This document shows positions 24,594 to 32,671 of a stretch of 64,000 nucleotides of DNA, piece by piece. Within the stretch, counting starts at the first letter, position 1, and the number at the start of each line of letters is the position of its first letter. The stretch is from Pseudoalteromonas rubra (lineage in GTDB: Bacteria; Pseudomonadota; Gammaproteobacteria; Enterobacterales; Alteromonadaceae), in NCBI RefSeq assembly GCF_005887115.1, contig NZ_PNCJ01000027.1, forward strand, positions 1 through 64,000, in the 5' to 3' direction. The notes under the pieces were generated by a model. The model searched no databases and was not told where the DNA came from. It saw only the letters and a program-made list of their open reading frames with translations. The position numbers and the translations under genes are program-made.

Positions 24594-25937
24594 CTATGAG
24601 ATCAGGGTTTTTAAGTTCTTTCTAATAGATTCTATGTCGCTGAGCAGTGTTTCTTCATCTTCGGCAACAAGGAACACTTTACCAAAACTGTTCCAGGCAC
24701 CTGACATTTCTGACATTGGATAAATTACGTCATTTTCCATGATATAAGGTGTGAATTGACAGGTGGAAGAAGGCGCGATGACACTCGTCAGATCCGGTGC
24801 TTGTCGGTAAACAATTTGCTCTTTCCAAGGCTGAGAGTGTTCGTCAGCTGGGAGCAGGCTGATTGTTGCTGAGTATGCTTTTTTGTTTTCCAGTGTGTTG
24901 AAAAAGTCCGATTTTATCTGTGACTCTTTGTTATAAACGATGTCCATATACTCAGAGATAATATCTACACCAAAAGATGCTTCGATCTGCGGAATGATAC
25001 TCCACCCTGCAAATCGCGCTGCTGATTCAATAATCGCAATCTCATTATTTGCAAGTAGTTTTATTTCGGTGTGTGTACCACAGTAATCTAAGCCTAAGGA
25101 TTCGATACAGGGCTTGATCTTGTCTACGATAAGCTTCTGTTTGTCCACTGACAAAGTACATGGGCTCATGCTAACCGTTTCGGTAAATGGATAGATCATG
25201 GGCAGGTTTTGCGTTATCGCCACCGGATGGTACGTGCCATTGATCACCACCCCTTCAACACTAATATAGTCAGCATACGGGCTGTTTTCACCAAACCAGC
25301 ATGATGAGTCACCTACCAGCATTCCCTCTTTGATAAGCGGTTGGCTTTTCAAGTGTGACTTGTAGGGCATGGTATCTATGGTTTCTTCAATGAGCTGCGT
25401 TGTTTTACCTAAAATACTTTCTAAGTCATCAGCTTCTTCCTGATTATTGATTAGGGAGATCCCCAATGAACCGGCACAGTTTGATGGCTTAATAAGGTAA
25501 GGAAAGTCAATATGGTGATTGAGCACTTCTGTCGGATTTGAAGACGCAAAGAACTTTCTGTTTAGTAACCCGTGCTTTTCAAAAAATGTATACATTACAT
25601 CTTTTCTCAAGGAATTGGTTACTGAGCTTCCAGGTCCTTTTAGGCCCAGTTTGTCATTGACCTGAGATACTTCGTCTAAGTGAAATTCATCAAATGTAAT
25701 GATGGCTTCTGCGCTGATCTCGCGGGCCAGATCCGAGAGGAATGTGATTAAAGACACGTTATTTGGTATGTCTTCAGGCATCACTAAGTGATTGATCAAG
25801 CTTTTTAAGTCATTTAGTTCCGCTTCTGCAATATCCTCGGTCTGAACGACCCATACGTTAACTTCTTTGGTTAACTTAGATAGTACATACTGGAAAGGGG
25901 GACCGCCCAGCACATTGACATAAATAATATTTTTCAT
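24594..25937 (-). CDS. BacD-like ATP-grasp L-amino acid ligase (dipeptide synthetase)
   Basis: ATP-grasp enzymes of this type join two free L-amino acids through an aminoacyl phosphate. The chain follows the BacD (bacilysin, alanine-anticapsin ligase) pattern: LGGPP near the N terminus, KPSNCAGSLGISLI in the ATP-grasp core, and DYISVEGVVINGTYHPVAI, THTEIKLL and the diagnostic ESAARFAGWSIIPQI with catalytic acidic residues. The 447-residue length fits (BacD is about 470). Substrates are unknown. A hydroxylated amino acid from the clustered 2OG-Fe dioxygenase is a reasonable guess for one. The BacD comparison is from recalled sequence and was not computed. Confidence 0.87.
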   Translation of the reverse strand: MKNIIYVNVLGGPPFQYVLSKLTKEVNVWVVQTEDIAEAELNDLKSLINHLVMPEDIPNNVSLITFLSDLAREISAEAIITFDEFHLDEVSQVNDKLGLKGPGSSVTNSLRKDVMYTFFEKHGLLNRKFFASSNPTEVLNHHIDFPYLIKPSNCAGSLGISLINNQEEADDLESILGKTTQLIEETIDTMPYKSHLKSQPLIKEGMLVGDSSCWFGENSPYADYISVEGVVINGTYHPVAITQNLPMIYPFTETVSMSPCTLSVDKQKLIVDKIKPCIESLGLDYCGTHTEIKLLANNEIAIIESAARFAGWSIIPQIEASFGVDIISEYMDIVYNKESQIKSDFFNTLENKKAYSATISLLPADEHSQPWKEQIVYRQAPDLTSVIAPSSTCQFTPYIMENDVIYPMSEMSGAWNSFGKVFLVAEDEETLLSDIESIRKNLKTLIS

Positions 25938-25950
25938 ATAAATAATCCTT

Positions 25951-26640
25951 TTAAAATTCGAGTAACTCTTCTTCTATTGTTATGTTTGGAGAGTATGACT
26001 TTAGTAATTCGATTAACTCTGTTTTAGCTTTTTCCAGCTCTGATTGGGGATAGCTAGGCAGCTTATCCAATACAAAGTAAGCATTTTTAGTATTTTCCGT
26101 AAGCTGAGTGCGCGTACATTGTCTCCAGTTCCACCTTCTGCAGGTTGCGCCGGCTGAGTCAAGCCATATCGGCTCGCCTTCTTTAGGAGAAGTCTGGGCA
26201 CCTTCCCCTTCACCGACGATAAAAAGCTCTTCTCCAGTCGATTTTGTGAAAACTAAATCGCTAAGCAGTGCATCCCTATCTTCACCACCGATTGGCAAAG
26301 AGTATTTAATACTAATAGCATTATATATATTTACTACATGATTTATGTCTGGTAAATCCAGACCTTTTAATACTCTTTGAGAAAGCGCTTCAAAAGAGCT
26401 AACCGCACTTCTGTGTTTTACGCCAAAGGTTTTAAATGTAGCTCTCCAATCAACTACATTTTTTTCATCTGTGAAGGTTTTATTAGCAAACCTTTCCCTT
26501 AGATCAGACTCTTCTTCTCTTAGTATTTCTAATGAATTGAAGTTTTCATTTTTTTCGATACCAGAAACATAAAGAACTGTCATACTATATCCTTTGTATG
26601 ATTCTTTTATTTTGCTGTCTAAGTGTAGTTTATATGACAT
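25951..26640 (-). CDS. Stand-alone B3/B4 (PheRS-beta editing-like) domain protein
   Basis: Carries the B3/B4 fold of phenylalanyl-tRNA synthetase beta, whose role there is hydrolysis of misacylated tRNA. Characteristic segments are SSFEALSQRVLKGLDLPDIN, YNAISIKYSLPIGGED, WLDSAGATCRRWNWRQCTRT and LTENTKNAYFVLD. At 229 residues it matches free-standing B3/4 proteins, a few of which are proposed trans-editing factors. It lies 13 bp before the ligase gene and 13 bp after the ACT gene. In this context it may clear tRNA charged with the pathway's unusual amino acid. That role is inference. Confidence 0.82.
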   Translation of the reverse strand: MSYKLHLDSKIKESYKGYSMTVLYVSGIEKNENFNSLEILREEESDLRERFANKTFTDEKNVVDWRATFKTFGVKHRSAVSSFEALSQRVLKGLDLPDINHVVNIYNAISIKYSLPIGGEDRDALLSDLVFTKSTGEELFIVGEGEGAQTSPKEGEPIWLDSAGATCRRWNWRQCTRTQLTENTKNAYFVLDKLPSYPQSELEKAKTELIELLKSYSPNITIEEELLEF

Positions 26641-26653
26641 AAAGTTCCTTTGT

Positions 26654-27052
26654 TTAGTTTTTCTCTTGGTTTCTTATTTTGACACCCGACTTTTTCCATG
26701 ATGATTCAGCTTTGGCTGTGTTCTCTTGTTTCACGAAAATATAATCAGTGTCAAAAGAGGATGTAACTAATACACTTATATCTGACTCAGAGAGAGGTGA
26801 TATAAGGGATACTAATACACCTGATAGTTCAAAGCTAAGCTGGCCCTCCACTTGATAGGAAACCCAACCTTGCTCACTGGATAGCATATCAATTTCTTCT
26901 GTAGAACCTTCTTCAACAATGCATGTAATACAATGCTGCTCAGAAATGATTGCAAACAGATGCTTTTCTAGCTTTAAATAGGTTGATGCATCCATTGAGC
27001 CTTTTCTAAGTTTGCAAACTTTAAACTCTTTATTGGCTTTAATTAGAATCAT
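26654..27052 (-). CDS. ACT-domain protein (CASTOR/ACT_7-like)
   Basis: A 132-residue protein whose second half matches the amino-acid-binding ACT_7 pattern: EQGWVSYQVEGQLSFELSGV, then LVSLISPLSESDISVLVTSS, then FDTDYIFVKQEN. ACT domains bind amino acids and regulate metabolism. Stand-alone ACT_7 proteins in bacteria are mostly uncharacterised. It lies 16 bp after the dioxygenase gene and 13 bp before the B3/4 gene, so it may sense or buffer the amino acid made in this cluster. Recognition is by pattern only. Confidence 0.72.
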   Translation of the reverse strand: MILIKANKEFKVCKLRKGSMDASTYLKLEKHLFAIISEQHCITCIVEEGSTEEIDMLSSEQGWVSYQVEGQLSFELSGVLVSLISPLSESDISVLVTSSFDTDYIFVKQENTAKAESSWKKSGVKIRNQEKN

Positions 27053-27068
27053 ATTATGTATTCGACAT

Positions 27069-27947
27069 TCAGATATATTGAATATCGAAACCTATGGTAG
27101 AGCGATAACCTGTTTCATTATTATTTTTGGTGCGGATTGAGGTTACGGTGTGCCAGAGATCACTGTTTCTGTCAGGCTGTAGTATTCCCATACCTGGTTG
27201 CAGGGTGGTGTTCAATACTTCAGTCTTTGCATCAGAGCCATAAATAATGCTTTTTCCACCTTCGACATTATTCCTTTCTACAACCATAGCTGAGACTATA
27301 TAGTCCATGCCATCCTGGTGTATTCCCTCTGGAGAGTTTGTTGCAGATTCCTCTGGGTAACAATAAACAAGGGTATAATGGACTATAATGTTAAAGTTGC
27401 ATTGCTGCCCATTGAGTTTTGTGTACAGTTGATTCGCAAGGTACTTTATCGTTTTATGCAAATACTCAGTATCAAGCTTGTCAGGAAGTTCTTTGAATTT
27501 TCTTTTGACCAGGCGGTAGTCTTGAAGGTTTGTACTGGTAAGCGCATCTTCCTGCCCAAACTCTCGCGCGGGTACTCGCTTGATGACAAAGTCATTACCA
27601 TCATGAGTGATATTGAATTCAGCGATAAGACGTTTTCGAGTTGGTTTTAGCTTATCCAGTTCTGCGTACAGACTGGGTGGGCATTTTTCCAGAACCGCAC
27701 GCAGATCTGAATCAGGCATGATGCCGCTATAGTACTGTCCCCAAAAGTTTTCGTCATACTTCGCCAGCTCTTCCGGGGCTAAATTTTGCTTAATTAGTTC
27801 TATTTTCTTTTGTCGGAAGAGGTAGTTATCCCACTCATAATCATGTTCGTAGGCATTGCGTAGAGTCGCTGATAGCGTGTTTATATCGACACCAAAATCA
27901 GCTGTGTTAATGACCTCGATAGGGACCTTTAGCTCTCTTATTAACAT
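27069..27947 (-). CDS. 2OG-Fe(II) dioxygenase, PF10014 type (free amino acid hydroxylase-like)
   Basis: First gene of the island, with AAGGAG seven bases before the ATG. The iron ligands are His210 and Asp212 (GIHQDGMDYIVSAM) and His266 (DLWHTVTS), with the GMGILQPD segment typical of 2OG-Fe_Oxy_2 proteins. This family includes bacterial L-isoleucine and related free-amino-acid hydroxylases. The extra N-terminal about 110 residues make it longer (292) than the minimal enzymes. It probably hydroxylates the amino acid later joined by the BacD-like ligase; the actual substrate is unknown. Confidence 0.83.
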   Translation of the reverse strand: MLIRELKVPIEVINTADFGVDINTLSATLRNAYEHDYEWDNYLFRQKKIELIKQNLAPEELAKYDENFWGQYYSGIMPDSDLRAVLEKCPPSLYAELDKLKPTRKRLIAEFNITHDGNDFVIKRVPAREFGQEDALTSTNLQDYRLVKRKFKELPDKLDTEYLHKTIKYLANQLYTKLNGQQCNFNIIVHYTLVYCYPEESATNSPEGIHQDGMDYIVSAMVVERNNVEGGKSIIYGSDAKTEVLNTTLQPGMGILQPDRNSDLWHTVTSIRTKNNNETGYRSTIGFDIQYI

Positions 27948-28249
27948 TGCAAACTCCTTTATTGCATTTTTGTATGTTTTAGATTTAAAAATATCCTTTT
28001 GATATACCTTACATCATCTTCTATCAACGCTTTAGGATGAGTAAAAAACGTTCAAGGTATTGATAAGTATTAGTTTTAATATCTGTTCTTAGAACGGGGC
28101 CAATGATACATTTTGCTGCTCATGTGTCAACGAAAAAGGTCCATAAGTTTAACACTCGCGCATGGATGAATAATTTGTTGTTATTATGTCAATGCAAATT
28201 GAAATAAATTATGAATAAGAAATGCAGAAATCACTCACCAAAATTTAAA
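27948..28249. other. AT-rich region upstream of the dipeptide island
   Basis: No gene seen. It must contain the minus-strand promoter of the six-gene island. AT-rich stretches suitable for a -10 element lie near 27985-28010, but no convincing hexamer pair was found. The right part borders the mltD remnant. Confidence 0.35.
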
Positions 28250-28455
28250 GCGAAAATAGCTCTGGCAAAACGTTCATCGCCGCAGTTATAAGCTGCAATG
28301 ACGTCATACCAGCTACCACTCAGCGTTGATGCATACAGGTTAAAAAATCGAGCGCAGCCCAGTAGATGGGAGCAGGTTCTGGTGTCCTTCAAGCCGGGGA
28401 TGGATAGTGACACTATGCTGTTTTGCTATTCAGGGCGTCAGTTGTCATAAGCCGA
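28250..28455 (-). pseudogene. Remnant of a second mltD-like gene
   Basis: Nucleotides here align with about 19950-20145 inside the intact MltD-like gene (shared blocks near ATAAGC-GCAATG-C, TAAAAAATC-AG and GATAGTGACACTATGCT). One frame still reads WYDVIAAYNCGDERFARAI, against WYHAIAAYNTGEGRVATAI in the intact protein. Stops, frameshifts and missing ends show it is dead. Confidence 0.7.
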
Positions 28456-28910
28456 CATAAATTGGGGAATTTTGCCACTCTTGTCGGGCTGGGCTGATCG
28501 TTTAGCTCAACCTGTACGTAAATTGAGCTAAACTTGCATTGTTACGCACGGCAACACGTTGTGCTGACTGAGTACCGTCAGGGGGCTTTTATGTTACGTT
28601 CCGAACTAAAAAATGAGCTTGAACAGGACCATATGGACGCTGTGATCCTAAGTTATGCAGATTCCAATCACTATCTGGCCGGTGGACTGGATCCGCTGGG
28701 TAATTACCATTTACTGACCGACCGCCAGGGTAAAACCCTGACCTACAATTCATTGCGCGAAGCCGAGCTGGTATTGGCAGAGCTGGGCGCTACGCAAGCC
28801 ACTTTTGATATGGAAACGGCCTACGACGAGATGATTGGCAATGTCAGCGATGGACACTGCCGGTTTGTTATGCCGCTGAATAAAGCATCACTTTAAGTGT
28901 GTGCCTTGTC
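28450..28910. repeat. Right copy of the duplicated segment flanking the dipeptide island
   Basis: Matches 20570-21054 in the same orientation. In this copy the mltD part is a remnant while the DUF6482-like gene is intact, the reverse of the left copy. Confidence 0.75.
28591..28896 (+). CDS. Small DUF6482-like protein (intact copy)
   Basis: A 101-residue protein starting MLRSELKNELEQDHMDAV, with SYADSNHYLAGGLDPLGNY, TDRQGKTLTYNSLREAELVL and GATQATFDMETAYDEM. The small size and the pattern of a reported residue line followed by a LR.AE/L.L segment suggest the DUF6482 family; function unknown. ATG 28591 follows AGGGGG by about seven bases. A frameshifted paralogue lies at 20729-21054. Confidence 0.72.
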   Translation: MLRSELKNELEQDHMDAVILSYADSNHYLAGGLDPLGNYHLLTDRQGKTLTYNSLREAELVLAELGATQATFDMETAYDEMIGNVSDGHCRFVMPLNKASL

Positions 28911-28934
28911 GATAGGACAAGGCACACAGCGTAT

Positions 28935-29408
28935 TCAATGAAATGTTTCGTGACTGAAACGTAGGTGTTTGGCGTGTTCCATCAGCTGACGAAAATCTTC
29001 CTGGGCGATTTGCAGTAAATGGCGATGGTCGCCAGACTCGATGTAAACATGGGGTTGGTTGAGGAGTAAATCGTCAAAGACAGTATCCAGATGATAAGCA
29101 TTGGCGATGGGTGGCACTGCACCCGGGCTGCAGTCCGGAAACAAACGGTACACCTGACGTTCTTTCATCAGGTGAAAGCGCCGCTTAAGTGCGTCGTTCA
29201 GGCTGCTCAGGCTAATTTTATAGTTTGCAGGCAACACTGCCATCAGGCGTTTACTTTCGTGGTCTTCCAGCATCACGGCTTTCGCCAGCTGCGGTAGAGG
29301 AACTTGGCTGAGGTAAGCAGAGCCAAATGATGACTGGCTCTCAACATGCTCGATGACGCGATAGGGAATGAGGTGTGTGTCTAAGTAGGCACTGATACGA
29401 TGAGTCAT
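28935..29408 (-). CDS. YbaK/ProX-type aminoacyl-tRNA deacylase family protein
   Basis: A 157-residue YbaK/EbsC-like domain (PF04073 type), the family that hydrolyses misacylated tRNA such as Cys- or Ala-tRNAPro. Visible features are the conserved Lys in LPQLAKAVMLEDH, the YKISLSSLND segment and GAVPPIANAYHLDTVFDD. ATG 29408 is preferred over 29471 because GAGGAG lies before it. It is not in the island operon, but it sits only about 1 kb upstream of the island's first gene, so two tRNA-editing-type proteins are encoded close together. Confidence 0.82.
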   Translation of the reverse strand: MTHRISAYLDTHLIPYRVIEHVESQSSFGSAYLSQVPLPQLAKAVMLEDHESKRLMAVLPANYKISLSSLNDALKRRFHLMKERQVYRLFPDCSPGAVPPIANAYHLDTVFDDLLLNQPHVYIESGDHRHLLQIAQEDFRQLMEHAKHLRFSHETFH

Positions 29409-29513
29409 GGGATCTCCTCGTTTTTGGTTACCATGGTCTATAAGCATAGTTGATACTGCGCACTTAGACACGGCCTCTGTGACTGGTTTGTGAGCTTACA
29501 CTCGCTGGTGTTA

Positions 29514-30419
29514 TTAATCAGCGGTTTGTGGCAAGTCTACGTGCAGGTGCCCGCGTTCATAGTCTAGTGTCAGTAAAAAGTGTTGCAGAAGACTTGTGCC
29601 AACAATACCCTGAACCCGTTTCCCACGGATCCGTGATCTGCCGCTCTGATATTGCTCCAGCAAATGAATTTTCTGGCCTTCTGCTGGGTAGGTTATCTGT
29701 ATATTGTTTAACTCAAAAGGGCCAAACTTGACGCTGTCGGCCAGTGCTGAGTGCATTTGACCGGCACTATTTGCACCAAAGCTTTGGTGACTTTCGCTTT
29801 CCAGTTCAAGCCAGCCTAAGCTTTTAGCTAAACTACGTTTAACGATGATCCCGCCTGCATTACCAGTATCCAACAGCATCCAGATGGCGCGGCCCGATAC
29901 TTCAAGGCGAACGATAGGTAACCCGGTTCCCTTATGTCTTTGAGTTTCTACATTTTCAAATTCATGTAATTTTGCGACCTTTTTATTGATCAAGCGGATT
30001 TTATTGTTGGGATAGTCAATTTGCGTAATAAAGTCACGGAAAAAATTGGCACCAAACAAGAGTGCATTACTATGGTGGCCCAGAGAGCTTTCCAGCAAGT
30101 AACTCATTTTGGATTCCTTACCAAATAAGGTCACTGCAACCTCGTTGTAGGTTGGCCGTTGCTCTTCTGAGTAAACCCCTTTCACCCAGACCCGCTCACC
30201 TGTGGACAATGACAGATTGTGCTTGTTAATGAAATGCTTGTTGATCCCATTGGATTGGGCACCGGAATCCAGAATTGCGAACCCTTTTTTACCCTCTACA
30301 GTCACGGGGAACTTAATATGACCATTTTGTAATTCAAAATCCACCCAGGGGGAAACATTGGCGTGTGAGTAAAACGACAGTGAGATGAACAACGACAGTA
30401 AAAACTTCTGCATCATCAT
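29514..30419 (-). CDS. Secreted retropepsin-like aspartic protease
   Basis: An N-terminal signal peptide (about 1-20) is followed by two homologous halves, each with an aspartic protease motif: AILDSGAQS (Asp51) and WMLLDTGNAGG (about Asp184). A hydrophobic GIVGTSLLQHF segment follows the second, as in pepsin-type lobes. It is a single-chain periplasmic or secreted retropepsin-fold protein; substrate unknown. GGAAG precedes the ATG run. It lies downstream of a TonB-dependent receptor gene on the same strand, 137 bp away. Confidence 0.82.
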   Translation of the reverse strand: MMMQKFLLSLFISLSFYSHANVSPWVDFELQNGHIKFPVTVEGKKGFAILDSGAQSNGINKHFINKHNLSLSTGERVWVKGVYSEEQRPTYNEVAVTLFGKESKMSYLLESSLGHHSNALLFGANFFRDFITQIDYPNNKIRLINKKVAKLHEFENVETQRHKGTGLPIVRLEVSGRAIWMLLDTGNAGGIIVKRSLAKSLGWLELESESHQSFGANSAGQMHSALADSVKFGPFELNNIQITYPAEGQKIHLLEQYQSGRSRIRGKRVQGIVGTSLLQHFLLTLDYERGHLHVDLPQTAD

Positions 30420-30556
30420 TAAACTTCCTTTTTAATAATTTTTGGCATGCTAGCATCTTGATAAGATATTTATCAACAAAATTAACCTTTTTGGGTAATT
30501 ATATATACATTTTGTGAATTTTATGATTTCTTTAATAGCGCGTGGCAGTGTTGCTG

Positions 30557-32524
30557 CTACAGTGTACCGCTGAGCGTCAGTGTGAGTTCTGGCTTGCTGG
30601 CTTCGAAGAGCACTTCGCGGGCTTGCAAGGGTTGGCTTCTGTTTGTGTCATAAAAGTCGCGATAATAGTCATATCTGGCAGTGTTTATCGTATCCAACTC
30701 TATTCTGAGAGCCAGCCCGCTGTAGATACTCATTTGTGCGAAAGCACTAAGCTGGGTATGGGCTCGTTCGGTAAATACTTCATCATGATAGTACTCGCGA
30801 AATCGAGTAGGCAGAAACGCTTCTATACCCCAGGATAAGCTGGCCTGATCTCGTCGGAACCCTATGATTAACTCGTGCGGTGTTATGCCTGTGATGGGAC
30901 GCGTGCCGCTCAGCGGATCGGTATAGCGCGCATCTCGCCAGGCATAACTTAGCTCAACACGGCTGTGACTGAGCAGCAAATGGGTATTAATACTCCACTC
31001 GGTATCCAGGCCAAAATAGCGTGCCCGCCCTGCATTGACGATGGCGCCATTGCCATTACTTTGTACCTGATACTCGTGAATGTCCTGCTGCCACTGATAA
31101 AGCGGGCTCAGGGTAAACTCAAACCACTCGGCCCGGGCATATTGCCAGGTGAGCATCAGCTCAGTGTACTGCATGGGTTTTAACTGTGTGCTGCCATTTT
31201 GTGTGCGCGCAAAACCGCTGCTCTGAGTGCTTTGAAACAGTCCAAAGTCCAGCTGTTCAACCTGATGCTGCGCACTGAATGTCAGTTGTGAGTCTGCACT
31301 GAGGTCGTAACCCAGTTTGAGCTGCGGCTTTAACAGGCGATGTTGTTGTGATTGCGTGCCGTTAAGGTCGGATTTCAGGGTAGCCTGCTCCAGTGCGAGC
31401 TTGCCCGACAACTGCCACTGTGGTGCAACCTGCCAGCTGGCCGCCACAAAAGGCTCAAACCGTGTTTCATTGACCTTGCTGTTTTCAGTTTGGCCTTCAT
31501 TTATGGTGTTTGCCGTGACTGAGTTGTAGCTCCCTTCTATGCCGACACTCGGCTGCAGGTAATGTGACGGATTATTATATGCTAGCCTGAGCACTTGCTC
31601 GCGCGCACGTTCTTGCTGATTAAATGAGACATTGGCCAAATTTTGTGCCTGCCATTCTTGTATAGACAAGTCTGATTGCGCTCGTCTGGCAAGGCCTGTG
31701 AGCTGAAATTGCCAGTCACTGTTTGCCTTTTTAAGCCAGTCAAAGCCCAGCTCATATTCATCTGCCTGCTCGATGTCGTTGGTGCCATTAACAGGGGCTG
31801 GCAAAGCCGGCGTCCAGCGGTAACGGGTAAGCCAGTCGGTTTGCTGTGCTGATGCATTGAGTTGCAGGCTGCCATTGTGCAGCTGGGTTCTGCTGATCAA
31901 AGCCAGCTGCACACCGTGTTCCCGCTCAGCAAATTGCTCCCGCTCGCTATCGGTTGCCTGGTTTGATTGCACATTGGCATATTGCGCCAGCTCGCCAGAG
32001 GTGTAGGCGTGGTTGTTCACCCATTTCACACTGGCGCTGTGGTGCCAGTTAGCATGGCGAGTTTGCATACTCAGCATAGCTTCGCTCAGCTCATTGTGGC
32101 TATGCTGAGAGCTTAGCTCAGCACGCCAGTCTAATGAGGTGCCCTGATCTTTGATAAGGATGTTTACGACCTGAGTATATTCACTCAGTTGGCTAAATGG
32201 ATGCTGGCCGATATATAACTCCAGCCCTGCAATCTGGTTGATCGGCAGCTGGCGCAGCAGGGTCTCAATTGAGTCGGATTTGGATAACGGAACCACGCCA
32301 TCGATCAGTACATTACTGCTGGCACCGCTGAGTCCGCGTTCGTTACTGCCTTCTGTGAGTACAAAGGTGGGCAGCTGATTAAGCAGATCCAGTGCATGCT
32401 GGGCACTGAACTGGGCAAGGGCCGCTTCGTTAAACACACTATCGGCCTGATCCTGCGCATAAGCCGGCGCGACGACTGCGCAGATCAGCGACGAGAGCAG
32501 TAAAGCAGGTTTGAATCGGTTCAT
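30557..32524 (-). CDS. TonB-dependent receptor-like outer-membrane protein
   Basis: A signal peptide (ending APAYAQ) is followed by a plug domain (about 40-130, ALDLLNQLPTFVLTEGSNERG and NVLIDGVVP) and an outer-membrane barrel of alternating strands. The 655-residue length is typical for a receptor without a long N-terminal extension. The ligand is unknown. Two TGGGACGAAT direct repeats 80-135 bp upstream, and the LytTR regulator gene just beyond on the same strand, suggest that regulator controls it. Confidence 0.83.
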   Translation of the reverse strand: MNRFKPALLLSSLICAVVAPAYAQDQADSVFNEAALAQFSAQHALDLLNQLPTFVLTEGSNERGLSGASSNVLIDGVVPLSKSDSIETLLRQLPINQIAGLELYIGQHPFSQLSEYTQVVNILIKDQGTSLDWRAELSSQHSHNELSEAMLSMQTRHANWHHSASVKWVNNHAYTSGELAQYANVQSNQATDSEREQFAEREHGVQLALISRTQLHNGSLQLNASAQQTDWLTRYRWTPALPAPVNGTNDIEQADEYELGFDWLKKANSDWQFQLTGLARRAQSDLSIQEWQAQNLANVSFNQQERAREQVLRLAYNNPSHYLQPSVGIEGSYNSVTANTINEGQTENSKVNETRFEPFVAASWQVAPQWQLSGKLALEQATLKSDLNGTQSQQHRLLKPQLKLGYDLSADSQLTFSAQHQVEQLDFGLFQSTQSSGFARTQNGSTQLKPMQYTELMLTWQYARAEWFEFTLSPLYQWQQDIHEYQVQSNGNGAIVNAGRARYFGLDTEWSINTHLLLSHSRVELSYAWRDARYTDPLSGTRPITGITPHELIIGFRRDQASLSWGIEAFLPTRFREYYHDEVFTERAHTQLSAFAQMSIYSGLALRIELDTINTARYDYYRDFYDTNRSQPLQAREVLFEASKPELTLTLSGTL

Positions 32525-32605
32525 ACAACACTCCTTGAAAAGTTGCCCTATGATACGAGTTTCAAATCAAGATAAACAAAAGCTTAGGGGTAAGATGTGG
32601 CTGAC

Positions 32606-32657
32606 TGGGACGAATGAACCTGAGCGGTTTACTGGTCCCGATGGAGGTGGGACGAAT
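32606..32657. promoter_or_regulatory. Pair of TGGGACGAAT direct repeats upstream of the TonB receptor gene
   Basis: TGGGACGAAT occurs at 32606-32615 and 32648-32657, exactly 42 nt apart (four helical turns), in the gap between the LytTR regulator gene and the receptor gene. LytTR proteins usually bind paired direct repeats, so these are candidate sites; the motif itself is not a known LytTR consensus. Confidence 0.4.
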
Positions 32658-32671
32658 AGATTGGCGCAAAT

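Noticed and set aside
28231..28413. Minus-strand 60-codon frame read as a small gene
   Set aside because: It is a decayed piece of an mltD-like gene, alignable to 19950-20145, with no own start signal.
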